DNA from: Crossaster papposus
Taxonomy: Eukaryota > Echinodermata > Asteroidea > Velatida > Solasteridae
Length of the DNA stretch: 64,000 bases
Direction: 5' to 3'
Assembly (NCBI GenBank): GCA_037893245.1
Contig: JBAIAA010000251.1
Location: 1,612,001-1,676,000, forward strand
The notes beneath the pieces were generated by a model, which saw nothing but the letters and a program-made list of their open reading frames with translations, was not told the DNA's origin and ran no database searches. Each line of letters opens with the position of its first letter. Position 1 is the first letter of the stretch. Position numbers and translations under genes: made by a program. Shown in pieces: positions 11,351 to 22,509 of this stretch.

Positions 11351-12360
11351 CAATTTCAACCTCTGAATCTAAGATTAGCCGCTTGGACCATCTCAGGCAA
11401 CGATGGAAAGCAGAGGGTCTTTCGAGTGACGCTTCCAAGCTCATCTCAAGATCCTGGAGACAGGGCACAGACAAGCAGTACGAGTCTGCCTGGAAATGTT
11501 GGGTTAGCTGGTGCAGTGGAGGGAAAATTGATCCATTTGCGTCATCTGTTTTAGATATTACTAATTTTCTGGCTCACGAACATTCAGAAGGAAAGTCTTA
11601 CTCGACCTTGAATTTGTACAGGTCAGCATTGTCAATGACTCTGCCTTTAACAGGAGGTCATCCTGTTGGGCAACACCCTCTCATTGTTCGCCTACTAAAA
11701 GGGATTTTTAATTCCACACCACCAAAACCAATATATTCAAAAATGTGGAAAGTATCTACTTTATTAAATCACATTTCAAGTTTACCTGATAATAAAGATC
11801 TTTCGCAACTCATCCTTAGCGAAAACTTGGTTAGCCTGTTGGCTCTCGTAACCGCACAGCGAACTCAGACGCTTGCGGCTCTAGACATACGATATTTTGA
11901 CTTTTCAGATAATTGTTGTTATATTACAGTTATGGAATTACTTAAAACTAACTGTCCTAAGAAAGGTATCTCTAATAATAAATTAACTCTGCCAACCTTT
12001 CAGGGAAACCATAAGTTATGCGTTTTTTCAACCTTGAAAGATTACCTTGGCAGAACAGAAAAAATAAGAAATTCTGTCACTAAACTATTTATTTCCACTA
12101 GAAAACCACATAAAGGTGTGACAACTGGTACATTGGCAAGATGGATGAAAAGTATACTCCGTGCAGCCGGGATAGACACAAATGTCTATACTGCTCATAG
12201 TTTCAGAAGTGCATCGACTTCAACTGCTTTAGCTCAGGGTGTATCACTTCAAGATATACTTCATACTGCAGACTGGACTAATGCCAGTACTTTTGCAAGG
12301 TTCTACAACAAACAAACAGAAGATTCGACCTTTGCAGCTTCAGTTCTTAGTGCAAACTAA
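11104..12360 (+). CDS. DIRS copy 1 tyrosine recombinase
   Basis: Open frame of 418 codons. The recognisable recombinase starts near 11370 (SKISRLDHLRQRW). Its catalytic set is visible: Arg in ALVTAQRTQTLAAL, the His-x-x-Arg in TAHSFRSASTS, and the Tyr nucleophile in TFARFYNKQ near the C terminus. The ORF overlaps the end of the RT-RNase H region, as in other DIRS elements. In the family it integrates a circular DNA intermediate. No internal stop is seen, so this is the best-preserved gene of the element. Confidence 0.85.
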   Translation: MEKRSICLGCRCVYNFMGEFISIYCPSILFATQNPGHDFQRQDRLMSSNRPLVANPSLVSSATRNVCSTTNPTATDCSQPTSAISTSESKISRLDHLRQRWKAEGLSSDASKLISRSWRQGTDKQYESAWKCWVSWCSGGKIDPFASSVLDITNFLAHEHSEGKSYSTLNLYRSALSMTLPLTGGHPVGQHPLIVRLLKGIFNSTPPKPIYSKMWKVSTLLNHISSLPDNKDLSQLILSENLVSLLALVTAQRTQTLAALDIRYFDFSDNCCYITVMELLKTNCPKKGISNNKLTLPTFQGNHKLCVFSTLKDYLGRTEKIRNSVTKLFISTRKPHKGVTTGTLARWMKSILRAAGIDTNVYTAHSFRSASTSTALAQGVSLQDILHTADWTNASTFARFYNKQTEDSTFAASVLSAN

Positions 12361-12886
12361 ACGTAAGAATTGCACGAGTATTGGGACAGTTATTTTGTAA
12401 TCTGTCTGCTTGTATTCTGTCTAAGTATACAAATTATAATACAATACTAAGTTACATTATCGGAGATGATGGTTCTTTTGACAGTTCTTTTGCAATCTGT
12501 CTGCTTGTGTTTTGTCTAAGTATCAAAGATAAATATCAATTAAGTTACATTATCAGAGATAATGGTTATTTTATGTGAACAGTAATACTGACAAAAAATA
12601 GAATCGTTTGGATTCATGACATTATGTTCTGGTCTTGAACTCACCCTTTTTTGGTTGAGCTTTGAACATGCATACCCTCTGCAGACTTGTACGAAGTGTT
12701 ATGTAATAGAATTCAAAAATTATGTGAATATGAAATATGAAATATAATTTGAATTCTATGAATAATAATGAAGTACAAGTCGAAGAGGGTTCCCACCCAA
12801 CATAGTGCGCTAGTTTACTCAGAATTTATGTTGTTTATACCCACCCTATAAAAAAGGGGGTTCGTTCTTTTTAATCTGGACTTTGA
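12361..12886. repeat. DIRS copy 1 3' region and internal complementary region
   Basis: After the recombinase stop, two related stretches (TTTTGYAATCTGTCTGCTTGT...CTAAGTAT) repeat at about 12394 and 12487. The internal complementary region occupies 12667-12791. No coding capacity is seen. Confidence 0.75.
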
Positions 12887-13146
12887 AAAGATGCTGGCTC
12901 CTTTCAGCCGGGGGTTTATATACCCATACTACACTACCTCATTTGAATTACTATAGATTCTTTGAATGTATTGTGTGATCCGCATGCCTGGCACCTGAAA
13001 GGAATGCATACCCTCTTCGACTTGTACTTCATTATTATTCATATAATTCAAATTATATTTCATATTTCATATTCACATAATTTTTGAATTGTCCAAGTCG
13101 GTAATTTAATTTCGAAATTAGGAACGAGGCAACCACAACCTCCCCC

Positions 13147-13608
13147 GTGTATATACGTACCGAGTGGACCGCTTACCGACTTGGCACCAAGTCTAACCCA
13201 GACCAGGCAAATGCTATCAAGCTGTTCAAGCAACAGTATGACATGTACTTTGCAATAAAGAACGTTGAGGTTGGTCGCCAAGTGGACCACATTCTTCTTT
13301 TCATGGGCACCCAAGGACTCAAGTTGTATAACTCCTGGGGCTTAGAATCAGAGGAACAGAACAATTCTGCAAAAGTCTGGGAACAATTTGAACTGCAGAT
13401 CAAACCAAAGCAGAACTTCCATGTCTCTAGACTCTTTCTCCAGAAATTCACACAGAAAGAGAAAGAGGGCATTGATGATTTCATATCCCGACTAAAGCTC
13501 CAGGCTTACAAATGCGACTTCAGAGATGACCATGAGTTGAAAGACAGGATTGTTGACCAGCTCATCGCAGGAACATGTCACCATGAGCTGCAGAAAAAAC
13601 GCTCCTGA
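13147..13608 (+). pseudogene. Gypsy Gag, N-terminal part
   Basis: Capsid-like region with WEQFELQIKPKQ, FTQKEKEGIDDFISRL and DRIVDQLIAG, typical of Metaviridae Gag. The frame ends at 13608 shortly after an AAAAAA run at about 13594-13600, and the continuation (LTLDQAIEQG) is in another frame. The start is not certain because upstream sequence is replaced by the DIRS element. Confidence 0.8.
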
Positions 13609-13613
13609 GTAAA

Positions 13614-14693
13614 CCAAAGACCCTAACGCTTGACCAAGCGATTGAACAAGGCCGCACATATGAGGCATCTGTCACCCATATGAAGGAACTTACACGCGTA
13701 CAGGGTACGGATGTCCCTGTGCATGAGGTCCGCAAATCCAACACATGTCGCAACTGTGGAGGTCATCACTCTTTCAGGCGCAGGGAGAACTGCCCGGGAT
13801 ACAAATCCACATGCCGGAAATGCAAAAAGCCAAACCACTGGGAACAAGTTTGTCGATACTCTGACACAGAGCGCCCCAGTCACGACAACCGATCACGCTC
13901 GCAATCTCGCTCAAGAAAAGGACAACGCGGTCAGCTCAGATCAAGATCGCGCAAAGCTAGACCGCAACAAAAGAGTGTGCACACCGATGAACAAAATCAA
14001 CTGGATGAACAATTTGATAACCTGACATTACACTCCATACGCGTGCCAAACATAAGTGTCATCAGCCAGACTGACACTCGCAACGAGGTTATCACATATG
14101 TGCAAGTGAAACGCGACTCCACCTTAGTGAACATTCGAGCAAAGGTGGACACAGGAGCACAGGGCAATACCCTTCCTGTGCGAATGTTCAGGCGCATGTA
14201 CCCTACAAAACTGGATGCAGAAGGTCTCCCAAAGAAAGACTGTGTTAACAACTTAAACACGACCCTCACAGCTTACAATGGAACTAGGATTCCCCAGCAT
14301 GGTTCCATTACGCTTCCATGTAGATACAACGAGGGCGAATGGTTTGTAACAGAGTTCTACATCGTGGACTCTGAAGGTCCTGCAATTATTGGACTTGGGA
14401 GTTCCCGTGACCTCAAGCTCATCACACTACACTGCAAGATAAACAAGCAGTCATCTGCACCAATTGTATCTGTCGACGACCTTGCAGCACAATATCCAGA
14501 ACAATTCGACAAGATTGGAAACTTCCCATTCGACAAGATTGGAAACTTCCCTAGAACTTACCACATTGTGCTTAGGGATAATGCCATGCCCAAGATTCAT
14601 GCACCTCGCAAATGCTCAATCCACATCCGAGATGAATTGAAAACCGAAATCGATAGCATGGAGAAGCAGGGTGTCATACGCAAAGTGACATAA
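13614..14693 (+). pseudogene. Gypsy nucleocapsid and protease region
   Basis: Two cysteine clusters (CRNCGGHHSF...C and CRKCKKPNHWEQVC) form the zinc knuckles. A long Arg/Ser-rich linker follows, then the aspartic protease motif VDTGAQGN near 14145 and the flap-side IIGLGSSRDLKL. A 24-bp direct duplication at about 14510-14555 repeats FDKIGNFP twice. The frame stops at an in-frame TAA (14691-14693) just before the RT begins. Confidence 0.85.
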
Positions 14694-15068
14694 CCCACTG
14701 ACTGGGTAAGCAGTTTGACAGTGTCGCGACGAGCCAATGGAAAACCTCGCATCTGCCTTGACCCCATGGACTTGAATGCTGAAATCAAGCGCAGTCATCA
14801 CAAAACGCCTACCGTTGGAGAGATCACGCACAAGTTAGCTGGAGCCAAATACTTCAGTAAGCTCGATGCCAAAAAATGGTTATTGGTCTGTCAAACTGGA
14901 TGAGGAAAGTTCAATCCTCACCACATTCAATAGTCCATTTGGACGGTACTGCTACAACAGAATGCCATTCGGACTAGTCGTAAGCCAGGACATCTTCCAA
15001 CACAAAATGGATCAGATCCTCGATAGCTGCCCTGGTACCATCGGTATTGCTGACCGTTTTCGGCAAAA
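14694..15068 (+). pseudogene. Gypsy reverse transcriptase, fingers and palm, broken
   Basis: The motifs KPRICLDPMDLN, FSKLDAK and YCYNRMPFGL are seen. A one-base change in an A-run near 14873 shifts the frame. At the catalytic site (about 15045-15055) only IAD remains, followed by a frame change, so the second Asp of the YADD-type pair is lost together with a few bases. This RT cannot be active. Confidence 0.85.
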
Positions 15069-16422
15069 CTGAACAAGAACATGATCGCCACCTGCACAAT
15101 CTGATGAATGTTGCAGCAAAAAACGGACTCATGTTCAACAGCCAGAAACGCGCTCTCAAAACCCCCCAGATCATGTTTTTTGGCATGGTCTATGACCAGC
15201 ATGGAGTGCGCCTTGACCCAGGCAAAGTCAATGACATCAAAAGCCTGGAACCTCCGCAAAACAAAACGGAACTACAGGAATTTATCGGGATCGTCACGTA
15301 CTTGAGCCTATTCATTCCACGGCTCTCTGACCATACTGCCAACCTCCGCATGCTGCTCAAGAAAGATGCAGAATTCACATGGTCTGCATCCCACCAACAA
15401 GCATATGACAGGGTGAAAGACCTTGTCTGCGAAGAAACGACCCTGGCGTTCTTCGATCCAAGCAAAGACACAGTCATACAGGTGGATGCATCCTCCCGTG
15501 GACTTGGGGCAGCACTACTCCAGGACAGTAAACCGATCGCGTTTGCGTCCAAGTCGCTCAGCGAAACAGAGCAACGCTATGCCAACATCGAGCGCGAACT
15601 ACTCGCAGTAGTCTTCGGCTGCGAGAGGTTCCATACGTATGTGTATGGAAAGCACTTCACTGTTGAATCTGATCACAAGCCGCTCGAGATGATTCACCAA
15701 AAGCCACTTCGCTCAGCACCTCCCCGACTCCAGCGCATGTTGATGCGTTTACAGCCATATGATCTCAAAATCGCGTATCGCCCAGGCAAGGAAATGGTGC
15801 TTGCTGATGGACTGTCTCGACTACCAAGCACGAGGCACTCACACATACACCTGGATCTGCAAATCCACTTCATGCAGTTCTCTGAAGAACGTCTCAGTCA
15901 GATCAGGTACGAGACAGCTAGAGAAGAAACACTCGCTGAGCTCCAAGAAACGATCGTCGCTGGTTGTCCAGACAAAATGAAAGACCTGCCCAAACCGCTC
16001 CGTCCGTATTGGTCATTCCGTGATGAACTCTCCGTTGAAAATGGACTACTCCTAAAAGGAGAACGCGTGTTCATACCCGGCAGTATGCAAAGATACATAC
16101 TGTCAAAGCTACATGAGGGACACCAGGGGATGGAGAAAACCAAGCTTCGGGCCAAAGACTCTGTCTACTGGCTTGACATCAATGCACACATTGAAGAGTG
16201 TGTGAAGCAGTGTTCAACCTGCCAACAATACCAGCGATCTCAGACAAAGAAAACTCTCATGCCGCATGAAATACCCACTCGGCCGTGGCAAATTTTGGGT
16301 ACTGACCTCTTCCACTTCAATGGTGACAACTACCTGATAGTGGCAGACTATTACTCAACATTTTCTTTCATCCGCAAGATGCCACTTCACTGCACCAGTG
16401 AGGCTGTAGTAAAAGCAACCAG
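15050..16422 (+). pseudogene. Gypsy RT thumb, RNase H and partial integrase
   Basis: Open for about 457 codons: RT thumb/connection (FGKTEQEHDRHL), RNase H (VDASSRGLGAALLQ, NIERELLAVVFGCERFHTYVYG, ADGLSRLPS), the integrase HHCC zinc module (LHEGHQGMEKTK...ECVKQCSTCQQYQ) and the start of the integrase core (RPWQILGTDLF with the first Asp, then DYYSTFSF). The second Asp and the Glu of the core are absent, because the reading frame enters the 12-bp minisatellite at 16423. The frame only appears to continue for another 880 codons because the repeat units lack stops. Confidence 0.9.
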
Positions 16423-18028
16423 AGGAACCAGCCCCGGCACCAGCCCCGGCACCGGCCCCGGCACCGGCCCCGGCACCGGCCCCGGCACCGGCCCCGGCAC
16501 CGGCCCCGGCACCGGCCCCGGCACCGGCCCCGGCACCGGCCCCGGCACCGGCCCCGGCACCGGCCCCGGCACCGGCCCCGGCACCGGCCCCGGCACCGGC
16601 CCCGGCACCGGCCCCGGCACCGGCCCCGGCACCGGCCCCGGCACCGGCCCCGGCACCGGCCCCGGCACCGGCCCCGGCACCGGCCCCGGCACCGGCCCCG
16701 GCACCGGCCCCGGCACCGGCCCCGGCACCGGCCCCGGCACCGGCCCCGGCACCGGCCCCGGCACCGGCCCCGGCACCGGCCCCGGCACCGGCCCCGGCAC
16801 CGGCCCCGGCACCGGCCCCGGCACCGGCCCCGGCACCGGCCCCGGCACCGGCCCCGGCACCGGCCCCGGCACCGGCCCCGGCACCGGCCCCGGCACCGGC
16901 CCCGGCACCGGCCCCGGCACCGGCCCCGGCACCGGCCCCGGCACCGGCCCCGGCACCGGCCCCGGCACCGGCCCCGGCACCGGCCCCGGCACCGGCCCCG
17001 GCACCGGCCCCGGCACCGGCCCCGGCACCGGCCCCGGCACCGGCCCCGGCACCGGCCCCGGCACCGGCCCCGGCACCGGCCCCGGCACCGGCCCCGGCAC
17101 CGGCCCCGGCACCGGCCCCGGCACCGGCCCCGGCACCGGCCCCGGCACCGGCCCCGGCACCGGCCCCGGCACCGGCCCCGGCACCGGCCCCGGCACCGGC
17201 CCCGGCACCGGCCCCGGCACCGGCCCCGGCACCGGCCCCGGCACCGGCCCCGGCACCGGCCCCGGCACCGGCCCCGGCACCGGCCCCGGCACCGGCCCCG
17301 GCACCGGCCCCGGCACCGGCCCCGGCACCGGCCCCGGCACCGGCCCCGGCACCGGCCCCGGCACCGGCCCCGGCACCGGCCCCGGCACCGGCCCCGGCAC
17401 CGGCCCCGGCACCGGCCCCGGCACCGGCCCCGGCACCGGCCCCGGCACCGGCCCCGGCACCGGCCCCGGCACCGGCCCCGGCACCGGCCCCGGCACCGGC
17501 CCCGGCACCGGCCCCGGCACCGGCCCCGGCACCGGCCCCGGCACCGGCCCCGGCACCGGCCCCGGCACCGGCCCCGGCACCGGCCCCGGCCCCGGCACCG
17601 GCCCCGGCACCGGCCCCGGCACCGGCCCCGGCACCGGCCCCGGCACCGGCCCCGGCACCGGCCCCGGCACCGGCCCCGGCACCGGCCCCGGCACCGGCCC
17701 CGGCACCGGCCCCGGCACCGGCCCCGGCACCGGCCCCGGCACCGGCCCCGGCACCGGCCCCGGCACCGGCCCCGGCACCGGCCCCGGCACCGGCCCCGGC
17801 ACCGGCCCCGGCACCGGCCCCGGCACCGGCCCCGGCACCGGCCCCGGCACCGGCCCCGGCACCGGCCCCGGCACCGGCCCCGGCACCGGCCCCGGCACCG
17901 GCCCCGGCACCGGCCCCGGCACCGGCCCCGGCACCGGCCCCGGCACCGGCCCCGGCACCGGCCCCGGCACCGGCCCCGGCACCGGCCCCGGCACCGGCCC
18001 CGGCACCGGCCCCGGCACCGGCCCCGGC
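16423..18028. repeat. 12-bp GC minisatellite, GGCACCGGCCCC, about 133 copies
   Basis: Almost perfect tandem array of a 12-mer. The first two units have AGC in place of CGG. There is one 6-bp slip at about 17587 (GGCCCCGGCCCC). Several frames on both strands are open only because of the unit (PGTG on plus; PGPV, AGAG, RCRG on minus). The minus strand carries runs of four G separated by CC and GGTG, so G-quadruplex folding is possible. Confidence 0.97.
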
Positions 18029-19076
18029 AACCAGCCAGCCCCGGCAACCAGCCAGCCCCGGCAACCAGCCAGCCCCGGCAACCAGCCAGCCCCGCAACCA
18101 GCCAGCCCCGCAACCAGCCAGCCCCGCAACCAGCCAGCCCCGCAACCAGCCAGCCCCGCAACCAGCCAGCCCCGCAACCAGCCAGCCCCGCAACCAGCCA
18201 GCCCCGCAACCAGCCAGCCCCGCAACCAGCCAGCCCCGCAACCAGCCAGCCCCGCAACCAGCCAGCCCCGCAACCAGCCAGCCCCGCAACCAGCCAGCCC
18301 CGCAACCAGCCAGCCCCGCAACCAGCCAGCCCCGCAACCAGCCAGCCCCGCAACCAGCCAGCCCCGCAACCAGCCAGCCCCGCAACCAGCCAGCCCCGCA
18401 ACCAGCCAGCCCCGCAACCAGCCAGCCCCGCAACCAGCCAGCCCCGCAACCAGCCAGCCCCGCAACCAGCCAGCCCCGCAACCAGCCAGCCCCGCAACCA
18501 GCCAGCCCCGCAACCAGCCAGCCCCGCAACCAGCCAGCCCCGCAACCAGCCAGCCCCGCAACCAGCCAGCCCCGCAACCAGCCAGCCCCGCAACCAGCCA
18601 GCCCCGCAACCAGCCAGCCCCGCAACCAGCCAGCCCCGCAACCAGCCAGCCCCGCAACCAGCCAGCCCCGCAACCAGCCAGCCCCGCAACCAGCCAGCCC
18701 CGCAACCAGCCAGCCCCGCAACCAGCCAGCCCCGCAACCAGCCAGCCCCGCAACCAGCCAGCCCCGCAACCAGCCAGCCCCGCAACCAGCCAGCCCCGCA
18801 ACCAGCCAGCCCCGCAACCAGCCAGCCCCGCAACCAGCCAGCCCCGCAACCAGCCAGCCCCGCAACCAGCCAGCCCCGCAACCAGCCAGCCCCGCAACCA
18901 GCCAGCCCCGCAACCAGCCAGCCCCGCAACCAGCCAGCCCCGCAACCAGCCAGCCCCGCAACCAGCCAGCCCCGCAACCAGCCAGCCCCGCAACCAGCCA
19001 GCCCCGCAACCAGCCAGCCCCGCAACCAGCCAGCCCCGCAACCAGCCAGCCCCGCAACCAGCCAGCCCCGCAACCA
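18029..19076. repeat. 16-bp minisatellite, AACCAGCCAGCCCCGC, about 65 copies
   Basis: Follows the 12-bp array without a gap. The first three units are 17 bases (an extra G), and the rest are 16 bases and nearly identical. Three units (48 bp) give the apparent 16-residue peptide repeat with NQPAPQPASPATS, an artefact of the open frames. It ends at AACCAAAATTTGAG. Confidence 0.97.
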
Positions 19077-19079
19077 AAA

Positions 19080-20060
19080 TTTGAGCTTGTTGGAAATTTT
19101 GTGGCGGCAAAAAATTCGTTGTGATTCCGCTCAGATTTCGTTAGAGACCGCAACCCTCATTTCCTTGACGTTTCCATGCCGTGCGATTCCGTCTCTAGTC
19201 GTTTTAAGGTCGTCACAATTTCGTTGGTAGTCGTTGTCAACGACCATTGACGGCAAAACAACGGCAAGTGACGTCACATCTCGAACCCTGACGACACATT
19301 GCGGCAAGTAACGAAATTGTAACGACCTTGGTGCGACGATAGATTTCGAATTTTGGTCGGAGGGTGACGGGTGATGACTGTTGATGGCGGGTCGTTTGCG
19401 AGTACCTGTGGCATTGCAACGGTGGCCTGCGATGGGTTACGATTTTGCAACGATGGTCCACGATTTTAAACTTTTAGTGCGATTTTTCACGTTGTGTGAC
19501 GCCAGAACGTTGTGAAGAGTGGAAACGCCAAACTCGACTATTTATACGACCCGCACACACACACACACGCCAGTGGGTAAATGCCGTCAATAGGGGACGG
19601 GGCATTGTCCGACCGTCTTCCCTCTTTTGTTTGTACTCTAACGTTTTCTGATGATCGCCATAGGATTTGCACACGAGTCTGAATCGGGGACCTTTGCGGA
19701 ATAGGGGACCCCATTGTTCCCTTTGTCATACGTCCCCTATTTCAATCAAAAACAAACTCACTTTGATATCGACCGCAACCCACCGTCAGCCACCGTTCCT
19801 TGCCGCCAGCCAATCCGCTGCTAGCCGTCTGACCTCGTTCCTTGTTGCCGGGCTCCGTCGAGACATCGTCAATCGCCGCCCAGACAACGTCCGAGCTTGG
19901 TTGCTAGCCTCCGTTCCCTGCCCCAGCCATTCGTCCCTTGCCGTCGTGTTGTCGCTGAAGGTCGTTCCCAACCGTCAGCGAATCTTGGTTTTCCCCTTTT
20001 GCCGTCGCTTTGCCGCCAACATTTTTAGATTTTCACGTTCGTCCCCCTTAGTTGGGTCTT
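19080..20060. repeat. Block rich in CGTC/GACG words
   Basis: About 1 kb outside any gene. The first half is rich in AACGACC, GACGG and CGATGG words, the second half in CCGTC, CGTTCC and TTGCCGCC words, roughly its reverse complement. GTGGCGGCAAA near 19101 and the complement of TTTGCCGCCAAC near 20008 may be the ends of an element, but terminal repeats are not clear. A (CA)n run lies at 19555-19569. Confidence 0.4.
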
Positions 20061-20482
20061 TGCCGCTACTATGTGAGCCAGCCTTTAGTACGGCAGATAG
20101 GTGACGTGATTGCGCCTTTGATGATACAAGCATGGAATTTGGCACATATACCGTCAGAGTACGACATCCCCCTAATTTTTCTCTAATCTGTCTCACACTA
20201 GATGCTATAAAATAATAGGAACTTCAACAAAGTCATTAATAAATCACACTAAAAGAATAGACTCCCAGCTCTATCATGTAACCATAGAAAACATACCAGT
20301 TCTGAATAAAGGCTTATGTGACAGGTCATTCATGCGTAAAACACTGAAGCTATAACACATTTATTTTGAGTATGGCATAAACGCGCAACTTTGAACCATA
20401 AAAACCGGAGTTGATTGCAAATGATCGGTTGCTGACGGTTAGCATTGCTTGTCTGCTGTTTCGGAATTGTGCCGGACATTCA
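20061..20482. other. Non-coding spacer
   Basis: No gene, repeat or RNA structure recognised. Confidence 0.5.
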
Positions 20483-20596
20483 ATTTATGTCGGACAAAAT
20501 GGCGATGATTTGTCGGACCGGAAATTGTGCACTGTGATTAGTCAGTTTTTAAAGGGTCGTGGCTCCTGGATCACTGTATTCCTTAACAACAATTAA
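20483..20596 (+). repeat. Repeat family copy A, left part
   Basis: Begins TTTATGTCGGACAAAATGGC and matches 37324-37460 (copy B), including GTCGG-ACAAAATGGCGA words and TGGATCACTGTATTCCTTAA. Copy A is interrupted at 20597 by a 3.8-kb element and resumes at 24417. Confidence 0.8.
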
Positions 20597-21323
20597 GTGG
20601 TATGGGTATGGACAACTACCAAAAAAAAGGAAGGAGGGATAGGGGTTGGGGAATTTTTTGTATTAGAGGTCAAAGGTCATTGACCCCTGCCCAAATCACT
20701 AACAATTATATTTCAGCAACAAAATATGGTATATAGATGATCTTGGTGTCAAAATGCACAGAATTACAGTAGAAGATGACATCAAATAATTATTGACCCT
20801 TGGGACCAAATCCTGACCTCCAAAAATGAGGTCAAAGGCCACAAAACAATGTTATTACTAAAATGTCATATTTATAGCAACAGAATATGATATATAGATG
20901 ATCTTGGTGTCAAAATGCACAGGATTATGAAAGAAGATGACATAGAATAACTACTTACCCTTAGAAAAGAGGTCAAAGGTCAAAAATAGACGTATTACTA
21001 AAATGTCATATTAGTAAAATAACAGGAAAATTACCATGAGCACAAACAAATCTAAGAGGCTAATTTCAACTTATTGTGGAGGGTATGGGGGTTATTATTT
21101 ATTCCAAGAGCAAAGAAGGAGGGGGAAATTCCCTTTCTGAGGGTCAAAGGTCTTTGACCCTGCACTAAAACACTATAAATTGTATCTCAGCAGCAGTATG
21201 TTTTTCATAGGCCTAGATGATCTTGGTGTCAAAATGCACAGAATTATACTAGGAGACAAACACAATATGAAATGGATTCTTCACCACCACAATACGAGGC
21301 CAAAGGTCAAAATGAGCAATGTG

Positions 21324-21360
21324 GGGGGGGGGGGGGGGGGGGGGGGGAGGGGGGCGGCGG
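21324..21360 (+). repeat. Poly-G tract
   Basis: A run of about 24 G followed by AGGGGGGCGGCGGG. A second run of 41 G lies at 22203-22243. Both sit inside the interior of the 3.8-kb element and could form G-quadruplexes. Run lengths may be uncertain in the assembly. Confidence 0.9.
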
Positions 21361-22201
21361 GCGGTTAAAGTTCATTAGTGTCAAATAGTTTGTGTATGTA
21401 AAGTATATGTGCATTTATAATCATGTTTGGTGTTTGTTGGGAAGGAGCGTAATGATACATTCAGCCTACGTTTTTTTTATTATTAAAACGATTCTGTGAG
21501 ACTATTAGGTTTTTTAGTTAAAGATGAAGTGCTTTTCCAAAAAAATACCAAAGGGAAACCGGTTTATGCAGGCATACTTCAAGGAATGATCAGTTTATTT
21601 GTTGTTGTTTGTTTGATCAATCCCAGTGTTAGCTGCAGTGAATCAGAACTCATTCTACTACGGGAAGGGGAGGGTGTTTATGGAAGTTGTCACAAGTCAG
21701 AACTATTTCTCATCGTTTTCGTTATTGTTTTGGAGATGCTGCAACAGTTCTGCTGCGTGAAGTATCATGGGATTGTATGTTGCTGGTCTGCAGAGATAAA
21801 TCTGTATATTTATGATTTGCTGGTATGCCAGCAGTGTGGTTGCGTAACTATATTGCCCGGAGCGTAATTCTCAATATAAGGTTTTTCTTAGTGATATACG
21901 CTTCTGGGAAGTCAGTTCTGGCCATATTTTGTCTGCGAGATTGCAGTCGGTAGGAGGGGGTGGTTACGTGTACAAGTTTCAAGAGAACCACTCCGTGTTT
22001 TTCGTTATTTTCTTGAGACGCGGTTCTGCTGACAAGTATCATATGGATTGTATTTGTGACTGGCAGAGTTAAATCTGTAATTGTACGTTATCTAGTGTGT
22101 ATGCCCGGTATGCTATAGTGTGGTTGTTTGACTGGCCAGATCGTAATTCGTAACTGTTATTTTTGTAATGTTATTTTGTAAGACACGCATCTGGGGCCGC
22201 T

Positions 22202-22242
<41 letters not shown>

Positions 22243-22499
22243 CAGTTATAGCCACATTATCTCTGCTAGATGACAGTCAGTGGTGATTATTACCGGTAAT
22301 AATATGCCGTCCCCTTTTTTTCTCCTTTTTTGGAAGGGGAGCAGGGCATATTTTGTATGCTATATAATGCACTTCATCAGTCACCATTCTTTCAGTTTAC
22401 TTTTATTTTTCCTTGTTTTTATTTGTGTGTCGGTTTATATGACAGATTGCAAGGGCAAATACCGGTTTTTGGGAGGTATTGATCGAAAGGAAGGTATCT
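21361..22499. other. Element interior without recognisable gene
   Basis: A 123-codon plus-strand frame at 21496-21867 has no recognisable motif. The second poly-G tract is at 22203-22243. Two related stretches (TGTGGTTG...ACTGGCC/ATTGCCC...CGTAATTC) at about 21834 and 22118 suggest an internal tandem duplication of roughly 280 bases. Confidence 0.4.
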
Positions 22500-22509
22500 T
22501 GACTTATTT

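Larger units (their letters stand above)
8230..13090 (+). mobile_element. DIRS-type tyrosine-recombinase retrotransposon, copy 1
   Basis: Inverted terminal repeats lie at 8230-8390 and 12887-13090; the shared core includes CCCCCGGCTGAAAGGAGCC. An internal complementary region at 12667-12791 has a left half complementary to the extreme left end (8229-8274) and a right half complementary to the extreme right end (about 13000-13090). This is the diagnostic DIRS arrangement for circular-intermediate replication. The gene order is Gag, RT-RNase H, then tyrosine recombinase, with the last two overlapping. No integrase, LTR or target duplication is expected for this order. Several frameshifts break gag and RT. 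Confidence 0.9.
13091..16422 (+). mobile_element. Gypsy-type LTR retrotransposon remnant, no LTRs
   Basis: Gag, protease, RT, RNase H and the first half of integrase occur in Gypsy order. The 5' side is cut by the DIRS element and the 3' side by a GC-rich minisatellite, so no LTR pair is seen. The coding part is divided by several frame breaks. This is an old endogenous copy, described only. Confidence 0.85.

Noticed and set aside
16423-18028. Telomere or CRISPR-like array
   Set aside because: The 12-bp unit has no spacers and is not a TTAGGG-type repeat. It is a GC minisatellite.
15047-19084. One 1345-codon protein with integrase and PGTG/NQPAP repeats
   Set aside because: The frame is open only because the 12-bp and 16-bp satellite units contain no stops. 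The integrase core is truncated at the array edge.
16355-19153. Minus-strand proteins of about 900 residues (GAGA, RCRG, PVPG and WLRG repeats)
   Set aside because: All are readings of the same minisatellites. They have no flanking domain, and several frames are open at once.
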